DNA of 64,000 bases from Lysobacter enzymogenes (GTDB lineage: Bacteria > Pseudomonadota > Gammaproteobacteria > Xanthomonadales > Xanthomonadaceae): the NCBI RefSeq assembly GCF_023617245.1, contig NZ_CP067396.1, positions 4,987,001-5,051,000 on the forward strand, given 5' to 3'. The position numbers were made by a program, and so were the translations under genes. Every line of letters begins with the position of its first letter. Position 1 is the stretch's first letter. Under the pieces are notes generated by a model. It had not been told where the DNA came from. It ran no database searches and was given only the letters and a program-made list of their open reading frames with translations. Shown one piece after another: positions 38,751 through 48,018 of this stretch.

Positions 38751-38830
38751 CGACTCCCCGATCCCTCGACTCCCAGATCCCTCGACTCCCAGATCCCTTG
38801 ATTCCCAGATCTCTCGATTCCTAGATCCCT
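38751..38830. repeat. Five 16-bp tandem repeats
   Basis: Five consecutive units of the form CGACTCCCAGATCCCT (38751-38766, 38767-38782, 38783-38798, 38799-38814, 38815-38830) with 0-4 mismatches. They lie between the divergent starts of the lipase-like gene and the 120-residue gene. Confidence 0.9.
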
Positions 38831-38856
38831 CGATCCCGCGCGCACGAGGCGCCCGC

Positions 38857-39219
38857 ATGCATCCATCCGAATTTTCCGCCGAATCCGGCGCGCCCGACCC
38901 GCACGTGCAGCACATCGACTGCAGCAACGACGCCGCCTTCGTCCTGCGCTTCGTCGTCCAGCGCCTCGACGGCGGCCGCGCGATCAGCCAGAGCCATCGC
39001 GTCGGCCCGTTCCACTCCGGCCAGACCCGCCGCGTCGACCTGAGCGCACTGCGCTTCCACGGCCAGCCGCTCGAGGTCGGCGACCGGGTGCGGCTGCGGG
39101 TCGGCGCGGTCGGCGGCGTGCGCCGCAACGGTCCCGACGTGGCTTACGCGCCCAACGGCGAGACCGCCGTCTTCAGCGTTCGCGGCACCACGCTGGCGTT
39201 TTCGATCGGCCAAGCCTGA
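38857..39219 (+). CDS. Conserved-looking small protein of unknown function
   Basis: A 120-residue cytosolic-type protein (no signal peptide or membrane segment). The sequence FVLRFVVQRLDGGRAISQSHRVGPFHSG and RRVDLSALRF suggests a beta-sandwich, with strands separated by Gly/Asp turns. I recognise no family. The good codon pattern and the terminator immediately downstream (39262-39291) support it being real. It is divergent from the lipase-like gene. Confidence 0.65.
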   Translation: MHPSEFSAESGAPDPHVQHIDCSNDAAFVLRFVVQRLDGGRAISQSHRVGPFHSGQTRRVDLSALRFHGQPLEVGDRVRLRVGAVGGVRRNGPDVAYAPNGETAVFSVRGTTLAFSIGQA

Positions 39220-39261
39220 GCGGCGCGCGGCGCGGCCGCGGCGGCGCGGGCCCGAGGCATA

Positions 39262-39291
39262 AAAAAACCCCGCCTCGCGGCGGGGTTTTTT
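39262..39291. terminator. Bidirectional intrinsic terminator
   Basis: AAAAAACCCCGCC (39262-39274) pairs with GGCGGGGTTTTTT (39279-39291) around TCGC. It lies between the convergent 120-residue gene and groEL and can serve both. Confidence 0.95.
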
Positions 39292-39316
39292 CGGTTCGCT
39301 ACGGCGAACGGCCGGA

Positions 39317-40957
<1,641 letters not shown>

Positions 40958-41077
40958 TGTTGCGAACTCCGGGAATAGGGAATGAGGAACTAGGGGATGG
41001 CGAGAGCGGCGGGCGGGAGGGGCGGATCGGACGTCGGCGCAAGCGCTCTACGCTTCCCGATGCCCCGTCGCCGGCTC

Positions 41078-41365
41078 TCAGCCCACGATCGCCAGGACGT
41101 CGTCTTCGCGCAGGACCTTGTACTCGATGCCGTCCTGCTTGTAGCTGCTGCCGGCGTACTGGCCGTAGATGACCTTGTCGCCGACCTTCAGCTGCGGCGC
41201 GCGCACGCTGCCGTTGTCGAGCGCCTTGCCCGGGCCGACGGCGACGACTTCGCCCTTGGTCGACTTTTCCTTGGCGGCGTCGGGGATGATGATCCCGCCG
41301 GCCGAGACTTCATCGGCTTCGATCGGCTTGACGACAACGCGGTCGTGGAGCGGCTTGAGATTCAT
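41078..41365 (-). CDS. groES: Co-chaperonin GroES (Hsp10)
   Basis: 95-residue co-chaperonin. The N-terminal PLHDRVVVKPI, the mobile-loop region SAGGIIIPDAAKEK and the terminal LREDDVLAIVG are all typical. The start was set at 41365 because the frame extends far upstream only as non-coding sequence. First gene of the groESL operon. Confidence 0.98.
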   Translation of the reverse strand: MNLKPLHDRVVVKPIEADEVSAGGIIIPDAAKEKSTKGEVVAVGPGKALDNGSVRAPQLKVGDKVIYGQYAGSSYKQDGIEYKVLREDDVLAIVG

Positions 41366-41411
41366 GGCGACCTCTGTAAGTAATTGAATTGGTGGATAAA
41401 GAACGGGAATT

Positions 41412-41438
41412 TTAGCAGTCGCACCCGGCGAGTGCCAA
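41412..41438 (-). promoter_or_regulatory. CIRCE-like operator upstream of groES
   Basis: TTAGCAGTC (41412-41420), nine bases, GAGTGCCAA (41430-41438). The CIRCE consensus is TTAGCACTC-N9-GAGTGCTAA; each arm differs at one position. It lies 46 bp upstream of groES, the expected place for HrcA repression. No hrcA gene is in the window. Confidence 0.85.
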
Positions 41439-41589
41439 TGCCGGGGACGAAAGCGCCCGGCAAGCCGGGACTGGTTCGGAGATAGGGCGCCCCGGACGGC
41501 TTTCAAGGGGGGCGGCGACGAATCCTGCATCGGAAGGTGACAGCGGTCGGTCCGCGGGGCCGGCCGGCGGCGCTGGGAGGGCCTTCGGG

Positions 41590-41755
41590 CCGGAAGCGGC
41601 TGAGGAAGGCCTTCAGGCCCCGGAGCGGTTGCAGGAAGGCTCTTGAGACCCCGGGGCTGTTGTGGGAGGGCCTTCAGGCCCGACGCTTTTGTGCCAGATC
41701 GCCCGACCGGACCGGAAAGCGTCGGGCCTGAAGGCCCTCCCACAACCGCCGGGCT
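41590..41755. repeat. REP-like palindrome cluster
   Basis: GCCTTCAGGCCC-type elements at about 41608-41632 and a paired set GTGGGAGGGCCTTCAGGCCC (from 41661) with its inverse CGGGCCTGAAGGCCCTCCCA (ending about 41741). They sit between the groES promoter and the 3' end of the AraC gene. Confidence 0.8.
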
Positions 41756-42570
41756 CAATCCCCCGCCCCACCCTCCAGCCCGCGCAGGTACTGGGTCGGC
41801 GCCGCGCCCAGGTGGCGGCGAAACATCGCGGTGAACGCGCTGACGCTGTCGTAGCCGCAGGCCAGCGCCACCGCGGTGACCGCCTCGCCGGCGGCCAGAC
41901 GCTCCAGCGCCCGCAACAGCCGGGCGCGCTGCCGCCACTGCAGCAGGCTGTAGCCGGTCTGCGCGGCGAAAAGCCGGGTCAGGCTGCGCTCGGACAGGTA
42001 CGCGAGACCGGCCCAGGCGGCCAGGCCGCGCGGATCGTCCGGCGCGTCGGCCAGGGCGTGGGCGACCCGCAGCAGGCGCGGGTCCTGCGGCATCGGCAGG
42101 CCGAGCCGGCCGCCGTCGTCGCCGCCGCCGGCGGCCAGGGCGATCTCGTCGATCAGCACCCGCGCCAGCCGCGCCTGCGCCGGGTCCAGCGACGCGCCGG
42201 CCGGCCAGCCGGCCGCGCGCGCCACCGCCTCGCGCAGCAGCGGCGACACCGCCAGCGCGCACGGCTGCGCCGGTAGCGCCGCGCATTCGGCTTCGGCCAC
42301 GTACACGCTCCAGCCGCTGAAGGCCGCGCCATGCGAGCGCAACGAATGCGGCTGGTGCGGCGGCACCCACACCGCGTCGCTGGCCGGCACCAGCCAGCGG
42401 CCGCGGCCGGTGCCGACGCTGAGCAGGCCGCGGTCGGCGCCGAGCAACTGGCCGCGCGCGTGCCGGTGTTCGGGCGTCTCGCGCACGCCCGGCGCGCGCA
42501 AGCGCGCGGCGAGCAGGAACGGCGCATCGGCGGCGTCCAGGCGTTCGCGCGCGAGCAGGGGATCGGACAT
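41755..42570 (-). CDS. AraC family regulator with N-terminal cupin
   Basis: A 271-residue transcription factor. Its N-terminal domain is a cupin sensor (HRHARGQLL, then VWVPPHQPHSL), and the C-terminal ~90 residues hold two helix-turn-helices (AAWAGLAYLSERSLTRLF and VALACGYDSVSAFTAMFRRHLG), the AraC/XylS signature. This arrangement is seen in small-molecule-responsive regulators such as the NimR group. ATG 42570 is the first plausible start. No adjacent target is obvious; the divergent 92-residue gene is a candidate. Confidence 0.92.
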   Translation of the reverse strand: MSDPLLARERLDAADAPFLLAARLRAPGVRETPEHRHARGQLLGADRGLLSVGTGRGRWLVPASDAVWVPPHQPHSLRSHGAAFSGWSVYVAEAECAALPAQPCALAVSPLLREAVARAAGWPAGASLDPAQARLARVLIDEIALAAGGGDDGGRLGLPMPQDPRLLRVAHALADAPDDPRGLAAWAGLAYLSERSLTRLFAAQTGYSLLQWRQRARLLRALERLAAGEAVTAVALACGYDSVSAFTAMFRRHLGAAPTQYLRGLEGGAGD

Positions 42571-42759
42571 GGCCGGAACGCGATAGCGGATGGCCGGGGC
42601 AACGTAGCAGAGCCGGCGCGCGCGGCCCAGCATGGACGCACCGATCCGGCCGACCCGCCCGACTTCTCGGCGGCGGCCTTCGGACGTCGGATTACCGCAG
42701 TTTTGTTCGGCTTTTCTTTCAGGCCTTTCTTTCAGACCTTTCCATCCCAAGGAGTCCTT

Positions 42760-43038
42760 ATGCGCGCCGAAGATGTCCTTCCCGACCAGCAGAACGAAGT
42801 CCGCCTCGGCGACGTCCTCGCCCGCAAGGGCTCGGTCGCCGCGTTCCTCGCCAACGCGCGCGTGCTCGCCGACCCGGCCGCCGACGCCGAAGCGCGCGCG
42901 CAGGCCGAGCGCGACACCCGCGAACTGCTGCCGGCGCTGCGCGCGCTGGGCCTGTTCGACGTGCTGGAAATCCGCGACGCCGGCGTACGCGACTGGGTCC
43001 GCGCGCACCTGGCCGCGCTGCCGCCGAAGCCCCTGTAG
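42760..43038 (+). CDS. Small protein of unknown function
   Basis: A 92-residue, mostly helical, Ala/Leu/Arg-rich protein (QNEVRLGDVLARKGSVAAFL, ELLPALRALGLFDVLEIRD). No signal peptide and no family recognised. AAGGAG at 42749-42754 precedes the ATG, and a T-rich patch (TTTCTTTCAG twice at 42715-42738) may be part of its promoter. It is divergent from the AraC-family regulator and is directly followed by dispersed repeats. Confidence 0.65.
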   Translation: MRAEDVLPDQQNEVRLGDVLARKGSVAAFLANARVLADPAADAEARAQAERDTRELLPALRALGLFDVLEIRDAGVRDWVRAHLAALPPKPL

Positions 43039-43240
43039 GAGCGGCGCGAGCCGCGACCGCAAGACCGCGCCTGCGACGCAAGCCGCCACTCCGCGGTCGC
43101 AGCTTGCGCAGCTCCTAACAGTCGCTGCGTTGCAGCCCGCGCGAAAACCCGGCGTCCCCCTTGTAGCAGCGGCGCGAGCCGCGACCGCGACACCGCACAT
43201 ACGACGCAACCCGCCGCCCCGAGGTAGCAGCCTGCGCAGC
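43028..43240. repeat. GGAGCGGCGCGAGCC repeats after the 92-residue gene
   Basis: CTGTAGGAGCGGCGCGAGCC begins at about 43031 and overlaps the end of the gene. An inverted, diverged partner is at about 43093-43117 (GCGGTCGCAGCTTGCGCAGC), and another direct copy (TTGTAGCAGCGGCGCGAGCC) starts near 43161. They are the same dispersed family as 7835-7966. Confidence 0.8.
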
Positions 43241-43337
43241 GCCTGCATCCGCGTCATTGCGGCCAGTGCGCAAATCCCGCGCTGCCGTCGCGCAAGCGCC
43301 TACACTGTCGAGACCCCGCCGCCCGCCAGGTCCCGCC

Positions 43338-43709
43338 ATGTCGATCGCCTCGCCCGCCCGCATCGCCGCCTCGCTCGCCGAACTGTGGTCGCCGCGGGTG
43401 GTGGCCGAAGTCGACGACGCCTACGTCAAGGTCGCGCGCGTGCACGGCACCTTGGCCTGGCACAGCCACGCCGACGAGGACGAGTTGTTCTACGTGCTCA
43501 AAGGCCGGCTGCGGATCGAGATGGAGTCGCGCACGGTCGAGCTCGGCGAAGGCGAGCTGTTCGTGGTGCCCAAGGGCGTGCGCCACAACCCGGTGGCCGA
43601 CGAGGAATGCCACCTGCTGTTGATCGAGCGCAAGAGCACCCAGCACACCGGCGAAGAGGTCACCGACAAGACGCGTTCGCTGGCCGAGCAGTTGCGGCCG
43701 GTGGAGTGA
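43338..43709 (+). CDS. Cupin-domain protein
   Basis: A 123-residue single-domain cupin. The two metal-binding motifs are visible: G(X)5HXH(X)3-4E as GTLAWHSHADEDELFYVLKG and the second as LFVVPKGVRHNPVADEE. The N-terminal leader before the cupin is short. Substrate unknown. The ATG at 43338 is preferred over a longer open frame from 43257. Confidence 0.88.
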   Translation: MSIASPARIAASLAELWSPRVVAEVDDAYVKVARVHGTLAWHSHADEDELFYVLKGRLRIEMESRTVELGEGELFVVPKGVRHNPVADEECHLLLIERKSTQHTGEEVTDKTRSLAEQLRPVE

Positions 43710-43726
43710 GGCGCGTCGCGGCGGAG

Positions 43727-43837
43727 CGGAAAGCGTCGGGCCTGAAGGCCCTCCCACAGCAGCTAGTGCATCGCTACTGCCGCGCTTGTGGGATAGCGTT
43801 TGTGGGAGGGCCTTCAGGCCCGACGCTTTCCGCTCCG
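43727..43837. repeat. REP-like pair after the cupin gene
   Basis: CGTCGGGCCTGAAGGCCCTC (from about 43735) and an inverted GAGGGCCTTCAGGCCCGACG (ending about 43825), the same family as those at 41660 and 57695. The two copies can pair into a long hairpin. Confidence 0.85.
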
Positions 43838-43854
43838 CCGCCATGCATCCAACC

Positions 43855-44062
43855 ACCGCCCAAAAAGAAAGAGCGCGTCCCGTGGAACGCGCTCTTTGGT
43901 GCGGAGATGGCTGTCCTGAGCATGGCGATCCTGCGCCCTTTCCCCCGAACCGACGTCGTGTCGTAAGCCGACGTCCGTATCAGCGTGGGGCCATCTTCCG
44001 GGCTCCTTTTTGCGCTTGCCACCCGTCGGCCCCGGGGAACGCGCTACTTTCGGTAGCTCGAA
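43855..44062 (-). ncRNA. Candidate minus-strand small RNA ending at an intrinsic terminator
   Basis: On the minus strand the hairpin with AAAGAGCGCG/CGCGCTCTTT arms (43868-43877 and 43888-43897) is followed by TTTCTTTTT, a strong terminator, but no reading frame closes before it: both minus-strand frames beginning near 44022 and 44065 run past it. That pattern fits an untranslated RNA of about 190 nt starting near 44060, divergent from the Xre-family gene. Several internal short stems (CTAC-CGAAA-GTAG at about 44043-44055; ACGTCGG repeats near 43955-43975) are visible. A small protein (GTG at 44065) cannot be fully excluded. Confidence 0.45.
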
Positions 44063-44084
44063 CACTTGTTCTATCCGCCAAGTG
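44060..44084. promoter_or_regulatory. Overlapping inverted repeats upstream of the Xre regulator
   Basis: GAACA-CT-TGTTC (44060-44071) overlaps CACTTG-N10-CAAGTG (44063-44068 / 44079-44084). The position, between the candidate small RNA and the Xre gene, suits an operator for that regulator. Binding factor inferred, not shown. Confidence 0.5.
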
Positions 44085-44212
44085 CTTGTAAAGATTGAAC
44101 GGCCTTACGCACGACGACAACGAAAGCGCACAGGCTGCGGCGTCTATCGCTCACCCGGTGAACGGTGGTAGCAAGTGCGGAAAAACCCCTGAAATTTTGC
44201 GCAGGAGGTCAC

Positions 44213-44623
44213 ATGACGCCACAGCAGCGCATCCGCCTGGCCCGCCGCCACGCCGGCCTGTCCCAGGCCGCCCTGGGCACCGCGGTCGGGGTGCAACGCA
44301 GCGCGGTCGGGCACTGGGAGTCGGCCCAGGGCAAGTTTCCCAGCGTCACCCACCTGCGCGAGGTCGCGCTGGCCACCGGCGTGCAGTTCGAATGGCTGGC
44401 CACCGGCCGCGGCCGCATGAACCTGTCGCAGGACACCGCGATGGACTCGGTCGCCGCCGCCGACGCGCTGCTGGTCGAGGACGCGCTGGAACTGCGCCTG
44501 CTCGCGGCGTTCCGCGAAGCGCCGGCGCGGGCGCGGGTGCCGCTGGTGGAGATCGCCGAGCAACTGGCGCAGTCGCGCACCGGCCGCAGCCGCGCGCTGG
44601 GCAAGGCGCGCGGCGGGACGTGA
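44213..44623 (+). CDS. Xre family helix-turn-helix regulator
   Basis: A 136-residue DNA-binding protein. The HTH covers roughly residues 5-60 (RIRLARRHAGLSQAALGTAVGVQRSAVGHWESAQGKF split: LSQAALGTAVGVQRSAVGHW is the core). The remaining ~70 residues are helical and Ala/Arg-rich, without a recognisable sensor domain. ATG 44213 has an excellent AGGAGG (44203-44208). A palindromic site in the upstream gap suggests autoregulation. Confidence 0.88.
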   Translation: MTPQQRIRLARRHAGLSQAALGTAVGVQRSAVGHWESAQGKFPSVTHLREVALATGVQFEWLATGRGRMNLSQDTAMDSVAAADALLVEDALELRLLAAFREAPARARVPLVEIAEQLAQSRTGRSRALGKARGGT

Positions 44624-44848
44624 CCGCCGGCGGCCGCGGGATGTGCCGCAGTTCGCAGCCGGATGCGCGATTGCGCGAACCCGGTCGCGATTTTTTCGTG
44701 CGGATGTGACCGCCCTCCTCGGGCGCTGTCACAAACCCCGACTAGACTCGCAGGCGCGCGCCCTGGGGAGGGCGCCGAACTTCCCCGATCCGCCCGGCCG
44801 CACCTGCCCGCGGCCGCGCGCGCGACGCCAATCACAAGGAGCCGTTCG

Positions 44849-46663
44849 ATGCGCAAGTCCGTTGCTGGTCGTCCTCTCGCTTCCTCGCGCGCGCGCGTTG
44901 CGCGCCGCGCCGGGTTGCTGTCCGTCGCGATCGCCTCGCTGCTGCCGACGATGGCGCCGGCGGCGGTGTTCATCAACGAATTCCACTACGACGACGCCAC
45001 CGCCGCCGGCGACGTCGGCGAGCGCATCGAGGTCGTGGCCACCGCCGGCGAGACCCTCAGCGACTACCGCATCGTGCTCTACAACGGCGCCACTCCGGGC
45101 GCGGCGACGATGTACGACAACGACCTGGTGCCGGCCGGCAGCGCGGTGACCTGCGGCGGCAGCGCGCGCATCGCCACCCTGACCTACCCGACCAACGGCC
45201 TGCAGAACGGTCCCAACGACGGCATGGCGCTGGTCGACGGCGCCGGCAACGTAGTCCAGTTCCTGAGCTACGAAGGCCAGATCACCGCCGCCGACGGCCC
45301 GGCCAAGGGCAAGACCAGCGTCAACCTGCCGGTGTCCGAATCCGGCTCCACCGCCGCCGGCACCTCGCTGCAGCTCGGCGGCAACGGCAGCGCCTACGCC
45401 AACTTCAGCTGGCGCGCCTCGGCGACCCAGACCTTCGGCGCCTGCAACAGCGGCCAGACCTTCGCCGGCACCCAGCCCAACACCCCGCCGAGCGTGACCT
45501 CGACCGTGCCGACCGCCGGCGCGACCAACTTCCCGGCCGCGGGCGACCTGTCGGTCAACTTCAGCGAAGCGGTGAGCCTGGCCGCCGGCGCGCTGACCCT
45601 GCAGTGCGCGACCACCGGCGTGGTGACGCTGGCCTATCCGTCCAGCGGCACCGCCGTGACCGCCTCCACCGGCACCGCGCTGCACGCGGGCGAGGCCTGC
45701 ACCTTCACCGTGGTGGCGAGCAAGGTGACCGACGGCGGCGGCGCCAACCCGGCCGCGAACACGGTGGTGAACTTCACCGTCGCCAGCGGCGGCGGCACCC
45801 CGACCGGCTATTACCAGCACGTCAACACCTCCAGCCCGAGCCAGTTGCGCTGCTCGCTGCACGCCACGATCAAGGGCCACACGGTCTATCCGTACAGCGG
45901 CGGCACCACCAACACCTGGACCATCCTCGAGATCGCCGACGAGGACCCGAACAACTCCGGCCGCATCCTCGACGCGTACCGCAACCGCAGCTACGTCAAG
46001 GTCACCGAGCGCGCCGGCAGCGGCAGCGGCCTGCGCTACAACCGCGAGCACACCTGGCCGAACTCGCTGGGCTTCGGCTCGACCACCGGCAACAAGGGCC
46101 TGCCGAACGCGCCGTACACCGACACTCACATGCTGTACCTGACCGACTCGGCCTACAACGCCGACCGCGGCAACAAGCCGCTGGCGAACTGCTCCAAGAC
46201 CAGCGGCTGCGGCGAGCGCGTCACCGAGGTCAACAACGGCACCGGCGGCGGCAGCGGCGTGTATCCGGGCAACTCCAACTGGTTCAAGACGCCCGACGGC
46301 AACGGCGGTTCGTTCGAGGTGTGGGGCCCGCGCAAGGGCGACATCGCCCGCGCGGTGCTGTACATGGCGATCCGCTACGAAGGCGGCAACGATCCCAACA
46401 CCGGACAGGGCGAACCGGACCTGGAGCTGACCGACGATCGCAGCAAGATCGTCGTCACCTCGTCCTCGCCGGCCTACATGGGCCTGCTCAGCACCCTGCT
46501 GCAGTGGCACCAGGCCGATCCGCCGGATGCGGCGGAGAAGGCGCGCAACGAAGTGATCTTCAGCTTCCAGGGCAACCGCAACCCGTTCGTCGATCATCCC
46601 GAGTGGGCGACCTCGGCGTTGTTCACCTCGACCAAGCCGGCGAGCTGCCAGCTGATTCCGTGA
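44849..46663 (+). CDS. Secreted modular endonuclease I (lamin-tail, Big_5 and nuclease domains)
   Basis: A 604-residue secreted protein. After a long signal region (residues 1-38) comes a lamin-tail-like beta domain (VFINEFHYDDATAAGDVGER), an SbsA/Big_5 Ig-like domain (PPSVTSTVPTAGATNFPAAG and FSEAVSL), and the C-terminal endonuclease I/nuclease EndA domain with the beta-beta-alpha metal motif YNREHTWPNS near residue 398 and DTHMLYLTDSAYNADRGNKP. The likely role is degrading extracellular DNA; the two beta-domains may aid surface or substrate binding. ATG 44849 follows AAGGAG. Confidence 0.88.
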   Translation: MRKSVAGRPLASSRARVARRAGLLSVAIASLLPTMAPAAVFINEFHYDDATAAGDVGERIEVVATAGETLSDYRIVLYNGATPGAATMYDNDLVPAGSAVTCGGSARIATLTYPTNGLQNGPNDGMALVDGAGNVVQFLSYEGQITAADGPAKGKTSVNLPVSESGSTAAGTSLQLGGNGSAYANFSWRASATQTFGACNSGQTFAGTQPNTPPSVTSTVPTAGATNFPAAGDLSVNFSEAVSLAAGALTLQCATTGVVTLAYPSSGTAVTASTGTALHAGEACTFTVVASKVTDGGGANPAANTVVNFTVASGGGTPTGYYQHVNTSSPSQLRCSLHATIKGHTVYPYSGGTTNTWTILEIADEDPNNSGRILDAYRNRSYVKVTERAGSGSGLRYNREHTWPNSLGFGSTTGNKGLPNAPYTDTHMLYLTDSAYNADRGNKPLANCSKTSGCGERVTEVNNGTGGGSGVYPGNSNWFKTPDGNGGSFEVWGPRKGDIARAVLYMAIRYEGGNDPNTGQGEPDLELTDDRSKIVVTSSSPAYMGLLSTLLQWHQADPPDAAEKARNEVIFSFQGNRNPFVDHPEWATSALFTSTKPASCQLIP

Positions 46664-46685
46664 TCGCGTCGTAACCGCTGCATGC

Positions 46686-46717
46686 GAAGGCCCGCGCGAT
46701 GCGGGCCTTCGCTTTTT
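46686..46717 (+). terminator. Intrinsic terminator of the endonuclease gene
   Basis: GAAGGCCCGC (46686-46695) pairs with GCGGGCCTTC (46701-46710) around GCGAT, followed by GC and TTTTT (46713-46717). Confidence 0.92.
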
Positions 46718-46756
46718 CGGGGCTGCGGAAATCTTGGCTTCGATGCGGGCCCGCTT

Positions 46757-46885
46757 TCTGTGGGAGGGCCTTCAGGCCCGATGCTTTTGTTTCAGGTCGC
46801 GGCGACCTGAGCGAAGAGCATCGGGCCTGAAGGCCCTCCCACAAAAGCGGACGGCATCGGGCCTGAAGGCCCTCCTGCAACAGCC
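46757..46885. repeat. REP-like cluster between convergent genes
   Basis: GTGGGAGGGCCTTCAGGCCC (from about 46760) is followed by inverted CGGGCCTGAAGGCCCTCC copies ending at about 46844 and 46875. Three copies of the REP unit in mixed orientation fill the gap before the MDR-family gene. Confidence 0.85.
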
Positions 46886-46907
46886 GAAGCCGCGGCCGCG
46901 CCGCCGC

Positions 46908-47918
46908 TCAATCGAACAGCACCACCGGCTTGCCGAAGCCGCGCCGGTCGGCGATCGAGGCGATCGCGTCGACGCCGCGCTCGAAGGCGAAGCGCTCGCC
47001 GACCACCGGCGCGATGCCGCGCGCGTCCACTTCGTCGAGGAACGCGCGCAGGTCGCGCAGGCTGCCGACGCTGACGCCGTGGATGTTGAGTTGGCGCGCC
47101 ATGATCGGACCGATCAGGTTGCCGTCCACGTTCATGCTGTCGAGGAAGCCGATCACCGCGATGTGCGCGTTGTCGGCCGCGGCGTTCAACAGGTTCAGGA
47201 ACCGCGGCCCGCCGACCACGTCGACGATGCCGTCGACGCCGCGGCCGCCGGTGAGTCCGCGCACCGCCGCGGCGAGATCGGGCGTGTTGCGGTAATCGAT
47301 CACCGCGCGCGCGCCGAGTTCGCGCAGCCGCTGCGCCTTGGCCGCGTCGCCGCTGGTGGCGATCACGTCCAGCCCGCGCGCCGCGGCCAGTTGCAGCGCC
47401 ATCAGCGAGACGCTGCCGCTGCCCTGCACCAGCACGCTCGCGCCGGGCGCGAGTTCGAGCGTGCGCAGCGCGCTCCACGCGGTCAGGCCCGACACCGGCA
47501 GGGTCGCGGCGGACGCGTCGTCGAGCGCGGCCGGCACCCGCGCGATCGCGTCGGCCGGCAGCACGATCCAGTGCGCCAGCCAGCCGTCGAGCGGGCCGCC
47601 GAGCTTGCTGAGGTGGTTGGCCGAGCGGAACGGTCCGTCCAGCCAGGCGGTGGTGTAGTGGCCGAGGACCCGCTCGCCGACCGCCCAGCCGGCGACGCCG
47701 GCGCCGAGCGCGTCGATCCGGCCGACGCCGTCGGACAGCGGCACGAACGGGCGCGGCAGGTCGGCCTGGTAGCGGCCGGTGGCGAGGGCGTAGTCGCGGT
47801 AGTTGACCGAGGCGGCGGCGACGCGGACACGCACCTGGCCCGGGCCGGGCCGCGGTTCGGGCCGGTCGACCCGGCGCAGGGAATCGAGGGTGGTGCCGTG
47901 CAGTTGGAAGGCGTCCAT
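46908..47918 (-). CDS. Zinc-independent MDR family NAD(P)-dependent oxidoreductase
   Basis: Quinone-oxidoreductase/alcohol-dehydrogenase fold, 336 residues. The catalytic domain has SVNYRDYALATGRY with no zinc-binding cysteine cluster, so this is a zinc-free reductase; the Rossmann motif is VLVQGSGSVSLMALQLA, and the YCR-like tail FERGVDAIASIADRRGFGKPV is typical of NAD(P)H-dependent members. The substrate is not deducible. It is divergent from the LysR gene, whose product probably controls it. ATG 47918 is the first good start after the divergent promoter. Confidence 0.9.
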   Translation of the reverse strand: MDAFQLHGTTLDSLRRVDRPEPRPGPGQVRVRVAAASVNYRDYALATGRYQADLPRPFVPLSDGVGRIDALGAGVAGWAVGERVLGHYTTAWLDGPFRSANHLSKLGGPLDGWLAHWIVLPADAIARVPAALDDASAATLPVSGLTAWSALRTLELAPGASVLVQGSGSVSLMALQLAAARGLDVIATSGDAAKAQRLRELGARAVIDYRNTPDLAAAVRGLTGGRGVDGIVDVVGGPRFLNLLNAAADNAHIAVIGFLDSMNVDGNLIGPIMARQLNIHGVSVGSLRDLRAFLDEVDARGIAPVVGERFAFERGVDAIASIADRRGFGKPVVLFD

Positions 47919-47970
47919 GACGGGCTCCGCGGGGATAGGTCGGGACGCACAGGCTATTGTTGCCGTCCCC

Positions 47971-48017
47971 GCCGATATAGGATCGGCGCGACAACTGATC
48001 ATTGAGCCGATCTCAAT
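47971..48017. promoter_or_regulatory. Two N5 inverted repeats in the divergent LysR promoter
   Basis: GCCGAT-N5-ATCGGC (47971-47987) and ATTGAG-N5-CTCAAT (48001-48017), both perfect. Spacing of 30 bp (centre to centre) is close to three helical turns. The second abuts the LysR start, as expected of an autoregulatory LysR site; the first would control the oxidoreductase gene. Confidence 0.72.
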
Positions 48018-48018
48018 A

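Noticed and set aside
43814..44065. An 83-codon minus-strand protein starting GTG at 44065
   Set aside because: It runs through the strong minus-strand terminator and then through a REP, so an RNA gene is more plausible; kept only as an alternative.
44060..44071. LexA/SOS box (GAAC-N4-GTTC resembles the Gram-positive DinR site)
   Set aside because: Xanthomonad LexA recognises a different sequence and no SOS gene is adjacent; treated as a local operator instead.
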